Of a stretch of 20,152 nt of DNA, positions 14,380 to 20,152 are shown in pieces. Position 1 is the first letter of the stretch; the number at the start of each line of letters is the position of its first letter. The translations under genes were made by a program, and so were the position numbers. Source of the stretch: an uncultured Dorea sp. (GTDB lineage: Bacteria > Bacillota > Clostridia > Lachnospirales > Lachnospiraceae); contig CAJTUQ010000048.1 of the NCBI GenBank assembly GCA_910579335.1, positions 1-20,152 of the forward strand. Direction: 5' to 3'. The notes under the pieces are model-generated. The model was not told the origin of the DNA, did not search any database, and saw only the letters and a list, made by a program, of their open reading frames with translations.

Positions 14380-15321
14380 TCAAAGAACGGGATTGAAAAA
14401 ATCTCTGACCTGTCCCAGAATGATATTCATCAGGCGGGTGCGTGCTTCCACACTCGCCCAGCCTACGTGGGGAGTGATAAATAGTCTCCGGCTGTCTTTA
14501 ATAGAAAGCAGCGGATTATCAGGAGCCATCGGCTCTTTACATAGAACATCCAGGCCTGCGGCACAGATATCTCCTTGTTCAAGAGCATCGTATAAATCCT
14601 GTTCGGAGACAATAGGGCCGCGACCCAGATTGAGGAAGATACAACTTTTTTTCATTTTGGAAAAGGCGGTTTTGTCAATCAGATTTTCCGTATATTGGTT
14701 GAGTGGTGCGTGGACGGAGATAATGTCGGAGCGACGGTAGAGCGTGTCTAAATCTACTTGGCAATAGCCTTTCTGGGGCGCACTGCCGGACGGAGAGGAA
14801 TAGATGACTTTGGCTTTGAAGGCTTCTGCAATGGAAGCTACCCGCCGGCCGATATTTCCAAGCCCTATGATTCCCCAAGTCTTGCCGCTAAGCTCATAGA
14901 ACACTTCCTCAAAATGTGTGAAGATCGTGTCGTTGACATAATGGCCGTTTTTTACATAGCTGTCGTAATAGCGCAGCTTTTCAAGCAGATAGAAAAGCAT
15001 TGCAAAGGTGTGCTGCGCCACAGATTCGGTAGAATACCCGGCCACATTTCTCCATGCGATACCCCGGCTATCCAGATAATTTTTGTCTAAATTATTTGTT
15101 CCGGTAGCGGTAACGCATACCAGCTTCAATTTTTCCGCCGTGCCGATGGTCTGCTTATTGATTTGGATTTTATTTATAATAAGCACATCAGCATCAGCGG
15201 CTCTTTCAGGGACTTCCGCAGAGGATGAAAAAGGATATTTAACCACCTCTCCCAGTTTGTCAAAGCCAGATAAATCTATGTCTTCACCGATAGTTTTTGC
15301 GTCTAAAAATACAATTTTCAT
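14380..15321 (-). CDS. D-2-hydroxyacid dehydrogenase (glycerate/hydroxypyruvate reductase-like)
   Basis: A 313-aa NAD(P)-dependent oxidoreductase that interconverts a 2-oxoacid and a D-2-hydroxyacid. It has the dinucleotide motif GIIGLGNIGRR (150-160) and the catalytic trio Arg234 (NLGRGPIV), Glu263 (CKEPM) and His285 (TPHVGWAS). The substrate domain carries TATGTNNLD (71-79), typical of the family. At the end of the second beta strand the residues are YSSPSG (174-179) rather than the Asp of strictly NAD-dependent members, so NADP use is possible. Length and motifs resemble glycerate dehydrogenase/hydroxypyruvate reductase, but lactate-type or other substrates cannot be excluded. The start (15319-15321) has AAAGGAAAG upstream. 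It is divergent from the HPr-like gene. Confidence 0.9.
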   Translation of the reverse strand: MKIVFLDAKTIGEDIDLSGFDKLGEVVKYPFSSSAEVPERAADADVLIINKIQINKQTIGTAEKLKLVCVTATGTNNLDKNYLDSRGIAWRNVAGYSTESVAQHTFAMLFYLLEKLRYYDSYVKNGHYVNDTIFTHFEEVFYELSGKTWGIIGLGNIGRRVASIAEAFKAKVIYSSPSGSAPQKGYCQVDLDTLYRRSDIISVHAPLNQYTENLIDKTAFSKMKKSCIFLNLGRGPIVSEQDLYDALEQGDICAAGLDVLCKEPMAPDNPLLSIKDSRRLFITPHVGWASVEARTRLMNIILGQVRDFFNPVL

Positions 15322-15461
15322 AGTTCTTTCCTTTCTCTCGGATGGTATAGGAATAGTATAATATAACTTCTAATATTTTTACATATTTTTTGACATTTTT
15401 CCTCTTTTCAAAATTGGAAATTTTATGTTAATATGCTTTCCAAGAAAAGGAGTGATAAGCA

Positions 15462-15692
15462 ATGAGAAAGAAAACAGTTATTTTTCGGAAAGTGGAGGAC
15501 ATGTTAGACTTTGTCAAAAAAGTCGAGAATTATCCATTTGACATGGATATGAAAAGTGGTCGTTTTACCGTTGATGCAAAATCTCTGTTTGGACTTTTGA
15601 ATCTTGGGCTCGAAAAGAAGATTGAATTGAAGGTATACGACGAAGACTGCGATGCATTATTTGAAGACATCGCACCATACCTTGCAGCATAG
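15462..15692 (+). CDS. HPr-like protein lacking the phosphotransfer histidine
   Basis: A 76-aa protein with the C-terminal two thirds of the HPr fold. VDAKSLFGLLNLGLEKKIEL (37-56) aligns with the HPr segment containing the HprK-phosphorylated Ser46, here Ser41. There is no histidine anywhere in the protein, and the usual HARPA active-site loop is replaced by KVEDMLDFV. It therefore cannot take phosphate from enzyme I as HPr does. Bacillus Crh is a known His-less HPr relative that keeps this serine and acts in carbon catabolite regulation, so a similar regulatory role is plausible, but this protein is shorter (about 85 aa is usual). An AAAAGGAG ribosome site precedes the ATG. A possible extended -10 (TGTTAATAT, 15426-15434) lies upstream. 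No PTS genes are adjacent. Confidence 0.8.
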   Translation: MRKKTVIFRKVEDMLDFVKKVENYPFDMDMKSGRFTVDAKSLFGLLNLGLEKKIELKVYDEDCDALFEDIAPYLAA

Positions 15693-15770
15693 TACAGTCA
15701 GTAAAATAAGGTAAATATATTTGCGGCCGGTGTGGGGAAAGAAAAGAATATTTACAATCTTTACAACTGG

Positions 15771-15813
15771 TTGAGCAAAGCGGCTCCTTGACGTATAATG
15801 GACGTTAAGGAGC
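15771..15813 (+). promoter_or_regulatory. Aldo/keto reductase promoter overlapped by a 12-bp-arm inverted repeat
   Basis: TTGAGC (15771-15776), exactly 17 bases, then TATAAT (15794-15799): a strong sigma-A promoter with a start near 15806. An inverted repeat with arms GCTCCTTGACGT (15783-15794) and ACGTTAAGGAGC (15802-15813), joined by 7 bases and with one G-U mismatch, is centred on the -10. It is placed like an operator. It could also act as a terminator hairpin for the HPr-like gene, followed by TTTATTAATATT. The remaining bases of 15693-15873 hold no gene. Confidence 0.6.
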
Positions 15814-15873
15814 TTTATTAATATTATTAACTGCCGGGATGGGCGGCGGGGAATTGTCAGGAGGAATTACGAT

Positions 15874-17001
15874 ATGATTTATAAGGAATTTCAGGATTTA
15901 AAATTATCAGCACTTGGAATGGGAACGATGAGGCTTCCTCTTATTGACGGCAGGGATGAGCAAGTCGATGAGGAAAAGGCGGCGGAAATTATCGATGCTG
16001 CTTTAAAAGGCGGTATCAATTATTTTGATACGGCATGGGGATATCACGGCGGAAATTCGGAACTTGTCATGGGAAGGATTCTGGAAAAATATCCGAGAGA
16101 AAGCTTTTATCTTGCGACAAAGTTCCCAGGATACGACCTTGCCAATATGTCCAAAGCGGAGGAAATCTTTGAGAAGCAGCTTGAAAAATGCAGAGTTGAA
16201 TATTTTGACTTTTATCTGTTCCATAATGTATGTGAGATGAATATAGACGCTTACCTGGATAAGAAGTACGGAATTGACGAATATCTGGTAAAGCAGAGGG
16301 AGAATGGCCGTATTCGTCATCTTGGATTTTCCGCTCATGGAAGTTATGATGTGATGAAGCGCTTTTTAGAGAGCTACGGCAGCCATATGGAGTTCTGCCA
16401 GCTCCAGATTAATTATATTGACTGGAATTTTCAGGATGCAAAAAGAAAGGTGGAGCTTTTAAAGGAGTATGGAATCCCGGTGTGGGTTATGGAACCGCTG
16501 CGGGGCGGAAAGCTTGCCTCGCTTTCAGACGCAGATGAAAAAGTGCTTAAAGAGCTTAGGCCTAAGGAGAAGATTCCAGCATGGGCGTTCCGTTTCCTGC
16601 AGAGCCTTCCGGAAGTGAAAATGATTCTTTCCGGTATGTCAAGCTTAGAGCAGCTGAAGGAAAACATGAAGACTTTTGAGGATGAAAAGCCGCTGAGTGA
16701 CGCAGAGATGAAAAAGCTCCTTGATATTGCGGACCATATGATAAACGGCGTTCCATGCACTGCCTGCCATTATTGTACGAGCCATTGTCCGAGCGGGATT
16801 GATATTCCGGCAATGCTTAAGCTCTACAATGAACATGTATTTACCGGAGGCGGATTTCTGGCTCCGATGACCATTCAGTCACTTCCTGAGGAAAAACGTC
16901 CAAGTGCGTGCGCAGGATGCAGAAGCTGTGAGGCGGTCTGCCCGCAGCAGATTAAGATATCGGAGGTTCTGGCGGATTTTGTTGAAAAACTGAAATCGTG
17001 A
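15874..17001 (+). CDS. Aldo/keto reductase with C-terminal double 4Fe-4S domain
   Basis: A 375-aa protein. Residues 1 to about 285 form an aldo/keto reductase barrel with the catalytic tetrad Asp52 and Tyr57 (FDTAWGYH), Lys83 (ATKFPG) and His117 (FHNV). The C-terminus adds two CxxCxxCxxxCP motifs, Cys295/298/301/305 and Cys346/349/352/356, enough for two 4Fe-4S clusters as in bacterial ferredoxins. This fused family is common in anaerobic Firmicutes and is presumed to couple carbonyl reduction to ferredoxin-level electron transfer; its natural substrates are largely unknown. The protein is cytoplasmic. The start has AGGAGG at 15859-15864. The 3' end contains the -35/-10 of guaA, so the two genes are adjacent but separately promoted. 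Confidence 0.92.
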   Translation: MIYKEFQDLKLSALGMGTMRLPLIDGRDEQVDEEKAAEIIDAALKGGINYFDTAWGYHGGNSELVMGRILEKYPRESFYLATKFPGYDLANMSKAEEIFEKQLEKCRVEYFDFYLFHNVCEMNIDAYLDKKYGIDEYLVKQRENGRIRHLGFSAHGSYDVMKRFLESYGSHMEFCQLQINYIDWNFQDAKRKVELLKEYGIPVWVMEPLRGGKLASLSDADEKVLKELRPKEKIPAWAFRFLQSLPEVKMILSGMSSLEQLKENMKTFEDEKPLSDAEMKKLLDIADHMINGVPCTACHYCTSHCPSGIDIPAMLKLYNEHVFTGGGFLAPMTIQSLPEEKRPSACAGCRSCEAVCPQQIKISEVLADFVEKLKS

Positions 17002-17010
17002 CGTTATAAT
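16982..17010 (+). promoter_or_regulatory. Sigma-A promoter of guaA
   Basis: TTGAAA (16982-16987), exactly 17 bases, then TATAAT (17005-17010). Start is near 17017, giving a leader of about 83 bases. Most of the promoter lies inside the last codons of the aldo/keto reductase gene. The leader can fold a bulged stem (17027-17035 with 17060-17067). It does not contain the conserved core of a purine riboswitch. Confidence 0.7.
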
Positions 17011-17099
17011 GAAATACATAAAAAAGCAGGTCAGTAAGGCTTTAAATGCGGATTGATGAACTGCCTGTAAGAAAGGGCAGAGGGAGAGAGGAGTTTTTC

Positions 17100-18647
17100 G
17101 TGAAGAGAGAGTTAGTAATTGTGCTTGATTTTGGCGGACAGTATAATCAGCTTGTGGCAAGACGAGTCCGTGAATGTAATGTATATTGTGAGATATATTC
17201 TTACAAAACCAATATTGAAAAAATTAAGGCGATGAACCCTAAGGGGATTATCCTGACAGGCGGACCGAACAGCTGCTATGAGCCGGGAGCGCCGACATAC
17301 TCCAGCGAGCTTTTTAATCTGGGCGTCCCGGTGTTGGGACTGTGCTACGGCGCTCAGCTGATGATGCAGGTGCTGGGAGGAACAGTGGCGCGCGCGGGCG
17401 TAAGAGAATACGGCAAGACAGAAGTGCTGCTGGATAAGACGCAGTCGAAAATATTTAAAAATGTGCAGGAGAAGACGATATGCTGGATGAGCCATTTTGA
17501 TTCGATATTTAAGGCGGCGCCGGGGTTTGAGATTACTGCCCATACTGCAGACTGCCCGGTGGCGGCGGCGGAAAATGAGGAGAAAGGGCTGTATGCCATC
17601 CAGTTCCATCCGGAAGTGCTCCACACGGAGGAAGGGACAAAGATGCTGTCCAATTTTGTAAAGAATGTCTGTGGATGTTCGGGAGACTGGAGAATGGACT
17701 CCTTTGTAGAAGAATCCATCCGTCAGATTCGAAAAAGAGTCGGGGACGGCAAGGTGCTCTGCGCTCTGTCGGGAGGTGTGGATTCTTCTGTGGCGGCAGT
17801 GCTCTTATCAAAGGCTGTAGGTGAACAGCTTACCTGCGTATTTGTAGACCACGGCTTGCTCCGCAAAAATGAGGGGGACGAGGTAGAGGCGGTCTTTGGG
17901 CCTGCAGGTTCCTATGACCTTAATTTCATCCGGGTCAATGCACAGCAGAGATTTTATGGCAAGCTGGCGGGCGTGAGCGAACCGGAGAGGAAGCGGAAAA
18001 TTATTGGAGAAGAGTTTATCCGCGTATTTGAGGAAGAGGCCAAAAAAATCGGGACTGTGGATTTCCTCGTGCAGGGAACGATTTATCCGGATGTGGTAGA
18101 AAGCGGCCTGGGCGGAGAGTCGGCTGTAATCAAATCCCACCACAATGTAGGCGGCTTGCCGGATTACGTGGATTTCAAGGAGATTATCGAACCTTTGAGA
18201 GACCTTTTTAAAGATGAAGTGCGTAAGGCCGGATTAGAGCTTGGGATTCCGGAGTATCTTGTATACCGCCAGCCATTTCCAGGACCGGGGCTTGGAGTGC
18301 GTATCATCGGAGAGGTGACCGCTGAGAAGGTCAGAATTGTGCAGGATGCGGACGCCATTTACCGGGAAGAAATTGAACATGCGGGACTTTCAAGAAACAT
18401 CGGACAGTATTTTGCTGCCCTTACGAATATGCAGAGTGTCGGGGTTATGGGAGATGAGAGAACCTATGACTATGCAGTGGCGCTGCGGGCGGTGAATACG
18501 ATAGATTTTATGACGGCGGAGGCGGCGGATATCCCTTATGAAGTGCTGCAGAAGGTGATGAGCAGGATAATCAACGAAGTAAAGGGAGTAAACCGGGTAT
18601 TGTATGATTTGACGAGTAAGCCGCCGGGGACGATAGAACTGGAATAG
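17100..18647 (+). CDS. guaA: GMP synthase (glutamine-hydrolysing)
   Basis: GuaA converts XMP to GMP using ATP and glutamine, the last step of guanine nucleotide synthesis. The product is 515 aa, as usual. The N-terminal class I glutaminase has Cys82 in LGLCYGAQ and His170/Glu172 in QFHPEV. The ATP-pyrophosphatase domain has the PP-loop LSGGVDSS (223-230). The C-terminal dimerisation and XMP-binding domain ends VLYDLTSKPPGTIELE, the family signature. I chose the GTG at 17100 because a GAGAGAGGAG ribosome site is well spaced and the N-terminus KRELVIVLDFGGQYNQL fits homologues. The in-frame ATG at 17046 has no ribosome site and would add 18 unrelated residues. No guaB is adjacent. Identification is secure. 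Confidence 0.97.
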   Translation: MKRELVIVLDFGGQYNQLVARRVRECNVYCEIYSYKTNIEKIKAMNPKGIILTGGPNSCYEPGAPTYSSELFNLGVPVLGLCYGAQLMMQVLGGTVARAGVREYGKTEVLLDKTQSKIFKNVQEKTICWMSHFDSIFKAAPGFEITAHTADCPVAAAENEEKGLYAIQFHPEVLHTEEGTKMLSNFVKNVCGCSGDWRMDSFVEESIRQIRKRVGDGKVLCALSGGVDSSVAAVLLSKAVGEQLTCVFVDHGLLRKNEGDEVEAVFGPAGSYDLNFIRVNAQQRFYGKLAGVSEPERKRKIIGEEFIRVFEEEAKKIGTVDFLVQGTIYPDVVESGLGGESAVIKSHHNVGGLPDYVDFKEIIEPLRDLFKDEVRKAGLELGIPEYLVYRQPFPGPGLGVRIIGEVTAEKVRIVQDADAIYREEIEHAGLSRNIGQYFAALTNMQSVGVMGDERTYDYAVALRAVNTIDFMTAEAADIPYEVLQKVMSRIINEVKGVNRVLYDLTSKPPGTIELE

Positions 18648-18743
18648 CGGGAATTTTAAATGGAGCAGTGAGAATAGAGATGTATTGTAACGGATCGAAG
18701 AAAGCGTTTTGGGGATACTGAAGTCAGAAAGGAAAACGACTAT

Positions 18744-19109
18744 ATGAGGTACGGTTGGATTGATGAGTATTTGCTTAATAAAGCAGGAGTAACCAAAGAC
18801 CTGCAGAAGGATTGGAATTGGATTCGCTATCAAATCGGCGGAAAGATGTTTGCAGCGGTCTGTTTAGGTGAAAATGATGAGCCGTATTATATTACATTGA
18901 AACTTGAGCCGTCGGAAGGTGATTTCCTGCGGCAGCAGTATGAGGATATCATTCCCGGATATTATATGAATAAAGTACATTGGAATTCGATTAAGCCAGA
19001 CGGGGAGGTTCCGGATGATTTGTTAAAGGACTTGCTAGATAAATCCTATTACCTTGTGCTTGGCGGATTTAGTAAGAAGAAGCAGCGGGAAATACAAAAG
19101 CTCCCTTAA
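18744..19109 (+). CDS. MmcQ/YjbR family protein
   Basis: A 121-aa protein of the MmcQ/YjbR family, a small CyaY-like fold often labelled DNA-binding. Recognisable features are the N-terminal helix DEYLLNKAGVTKDLQ, the strand pair YQIGGKMFAAVCLGENDEP and YYITLKLEP, and the late motif IIPGYYMNKVHWNSI, followed by DDLLKDLLDKSYYLVLGGFSKK. The family's cellular role is not known. The ATG has AAAGGA about 11 bases upstream. It lies 96 bases after guaA with no obvious terminator between, so it may be read from the guaA transcript. It is cytoplasmic, with no membrane segment. Confidence 0.82.
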   Translation: MRYGWIDEYLLNKAGVTKDLQKDWNWIRYQIGGKMFAAVCLGENDEPYYITLKLEPSEGDFLRQQYEDIIPGYYMNKVHWNSIKPDGEVPDDLLKDLLDKSYYLVLGGFSKKKQREIQKLP

Positions 19110-19352
19110 AAAGGGGAACAGTAGAGTTGTGGCAATTGACTTATACTATCCATTGGCCTGCATTATGCAACTGCTTTTGCGAGTAAAATGAGCAGAAAAG
19201 GAAATCATCAAATTGACGGATACTTTTAATGAAGTATCGCTGCTGGAGTGGCAGAGTAACGTATAAGGGATTGATTACAGCCGAAAAGAGGACTTTAAGT
19301 ATAATTAAATAGTCAAAATGCCGGATTTTGTGAAAAAAAGATTTGTCCGGTA
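19110..19352. other. Region without an intact gene; possible gene remnant on the plus strand
   Basis: Between the MmcQ/YjbR gene and the acetyltransferase promoter there is no complete gene with a ribosome site. One plus-strand frame (19129 to about 19308) reads like broken coding sequence: three short stretches separated by stops, including AEKEIIKLTDTFNEVSLLEW. I do not recognise the parent protein. Near the right end, AATGCCGGA (19317-19325) and TCCGGTATT (19346-19354) form a 9-bp inverted repeat with one G-U pair that touches the following -35 box. Confidence 0.35.
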
Positions 19353-19408
19353 TTGACAAAAGCGACACTTGTGTCTTATAATTTTAAAAAGACATAAGTG
19401 TCGCTTTT
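19353..19408 (+). promoter_or_regulatory. Promoter with twin TetR-type operators upstream of the acetyltransferase-tetR pair
   Basis: TTGACA (19353-19358), 18 bases, TATAAT (19377-19382), with a start near 19389. Bases 19358-19377 and 19389-19408 are 20-base inverted arms with a single G-U mismatch. Each arm holds its own small palindrome: GACACTTGTGTC (19364-19375 region) between -35 and -10, and GACATAAGTGTC (19391-19402) around the start site. Such paired palindromes are typical of TetR-family autoregulation, and the downstream tetR gene is the obvious candidate regulator. Confidence 0.72.
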
Positions 19409-19426
19409 TGGAAGGAGACTATAATT

Positions 19427-19948
19427 ATGAAAGAGTTTCAGTTACGGTCATGGGAGATAGGGGATGCAAAAGCACTGGCGCAAGCCGCTGATAATTTCAA
19501 TATCGCAAAAAATCTGCGTAATGCATTTCCAAATCCGTATACGCTGGACGATGCAATCTGGTATATCAATGACAGTATTGCCAATGAAAGAAAAGAACAA
19601 ATCAATTATGCAATTGTAATTGACGGGCAGGCTGCCGGGGATATAGGGATATTTGTAAAGGATGATGTATATGAAAAATCTGCTGAGTTAGGCTATTGGC
19701 TTGCACAAAGTTATTGGCGCAAAGGCATTATGACAAAAGCAGTTCAAACAATTTGCAAAGAGGCATTTGCAACATTTGACATCGTGCGTATATTTGCCGA
19801 GCCTTTTGCGGATAATGCGGGCTCAAGAGGCGTTTTGGAAAAAGCGGGTTTTACATACGAGGGAACTATGCGCAACGGCGTTTACAAGAATGGAGAAATT
19901 CATTCTTACTGTATGTATTCTCTTTTGCGGGAGGAGTTTGTTGTCTGA
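19427..19948 (+). CDS. GNAT family N-acetyltransferase (RimJ/RimL type)
   Basis: A 173-aa acetyl-CoA-dependent acetyltransferase. The N-terminus LRSWEIGDAKALAQAADN is typical of the RimJ/RimL subgroup. AELGYWLAQSYWRKGIMTKAV (about 86-106) covers strand 4 and the acetyl-CoA pyrophosphate loop, and NAGSRGVLEKAGFTYEGTMRNGVYKNG is the conserved C-terminal part with GVLEKAGF. The target could be a protein N-terminus, an amine or a drug-like molecule; sequence does not decide. A GGAAGGAG ribosome site precedes the ATG. The stop is one base before the TetR start, so the two are co-transcribed, which suggests the regulator controls this enzyme and itself. Confidence 0.92.
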   Translation: MKEFQLRSWEIGDAKALAQAADNFNIAKNLRNAFPNPYTLDDAIWYINDSIANERKEQINYAIVIDGQAAGDIGIFVKDDVYEKSAELGYWLAQSYWRKGIMTKAVQTICKEAFATFDIVRIFAEPFADNAGSRGVLEKAGFTYEGTMRNGVYKNGEIHSYCMYSLLREEFVV

Positions 19949-19949
19949 C

Positions 19950-20152
19950 ATGGGGAGAAAGGGAACAAAAACCAAAGAAATAATCCGCTTCCAAGCATAT
20001 CAATTATTTGCGGAAAAAGGATTTAAAGCGGTAACAATGACTGATATTTGTGAAAAAACAGGATTAAGCAGGGGCGGGCTTTATAGATATTATTCGGGAA
20101 CGGGGCAGATTTTTTCGGAGATTCTTTCGGAAGAATATGTGATTGCAGACCG
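19950..20152 (+). CDS. TetR/AcrR family transcriptional regulator, 3' partial
   Basis: The reading frame is open from ATG 19950 to the right edge of the window (about 67 codons). It begins MGRKGTKTKEIIRFQAYQLF and shows a classical TetR helix-turn-helix: AEKGFKAVTMTDICEKTGLSR followed by GGLYRYYSGTGQIFSEIL. Only the DNA-binding half is present; the ligand-binding part lies outside the window. The start is one base after the acetyltransferase stop, with GAGGAG about 13 bases upstream, a little far, so TTG 19941 is a less likely alternative. It probably binds the paired palindromes at 19358-19408 and represses the unit. Confidence 0.9.
   Translation, partial: MGRKGTKTKEIIRFQAYQLFAEKGFKAVTMTDICEKTGLSRGGLYRYYSGTGQIFSEILSEEYVIAD

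Noticed and set aside
15390..15395. TTGACA as the -35 of the HPr-like gene
   Set aside because: It is 33 bases from the only good -10 (15429-15434), too far for a sigma-A promoter.
17046..17099. ATG start for guaA at 17046
   Set aside because: No ribosome site precedes it and the extra 18 residues are not GuaA-like; GTG 17100 fits both criteria.
17017..17099. Purine riboswitch before guaA
   Set aside because: The conserved aptamer loops are not present; only a short bulged stem is seen.
19141..19368. 75-codon minus-strand frame in the gap before the GNAT gene
   Set aside because: It runs through the well-formed promoter and inverted repeats of the acetyltransferase unit, has no convincing ribosome site, and does not look like a protein family.

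Overview
The window reads as an ordinary chromosomal stretch of an anaerobic, endospore-forming Firmicute, most likely a gut Lachnospiraceae (Clostridia). The reasons are strong AGGAGG-type ribosome sites, sigma-A promoters, two CotF-like spore coat proteins, an aldo/keto reductase carrying two 4Fe-4S motifs, a NifX-like protein with a His/Cys-rich tail, and an indirect (GatCAB) tRNA amidation system. The genus is inferred from gene style, not from a marker gene.

Layout, left to right. (1) The end of gatA and all of gatB (1-2931), which overlap by 8 bases, encode the Asp/Glu-tRNA amidotransferase. (2) A stand-alone PurF-like protein (3038-4450) lacks the N-terminal cysteine nucleophile but keeps the PRPP loop and iron-sulfur cysteines; it ends in a strong terminator. 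(3) A redox/sulfur block follows: a CoA-disulfide reductase fused to a rhodanese domain (4572-6278), whose promoter has a 23-bp palindrome centred near -41; a NifX-like small protein (6421-6831); and a divergent pair of flavoredoxin-like flavin reductase (minus) and HxlR regulator (plus). (4) An ABC exporter operon (8014-12066) pairs a MacB/LolD-type ATPase with a large FtsX-type permease carrying a roughly 320-residue heptad-repeat insert. (5) On the minus strand lie two small CotF-like coat genes and a class I amidotransferase-fold gamma-glutamyl hydrolase (12115-13333). The hydrolase is divergent from a renal-type dipeptidase (13402-14358). (6) A minus-strand D-2-hydroxyacid dehydrogenase follows. 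Next come an HPr-like protein with no histidine, a ferredoxin-type aldo/keto reductase, guaA (GMP synthase, GTG start) and a MmcQ/YjbR-family protein. (7) About 320 bases without an intact gene lead into a GNAT acetyltransferase and a TetR regulator cut off by the right edge, under a promoter embedded in a 51-bp inverted repeat.

No rRNA, tRNA, CRISPR array, transposase or recognised riboswitch was found. There is no clear multi-gene novel system. The most unusual items are paralogues that have lost their textbook catalytic residue (PurF-like without Cys, HPr-like without His) and several well-formed promoter/operator structures.
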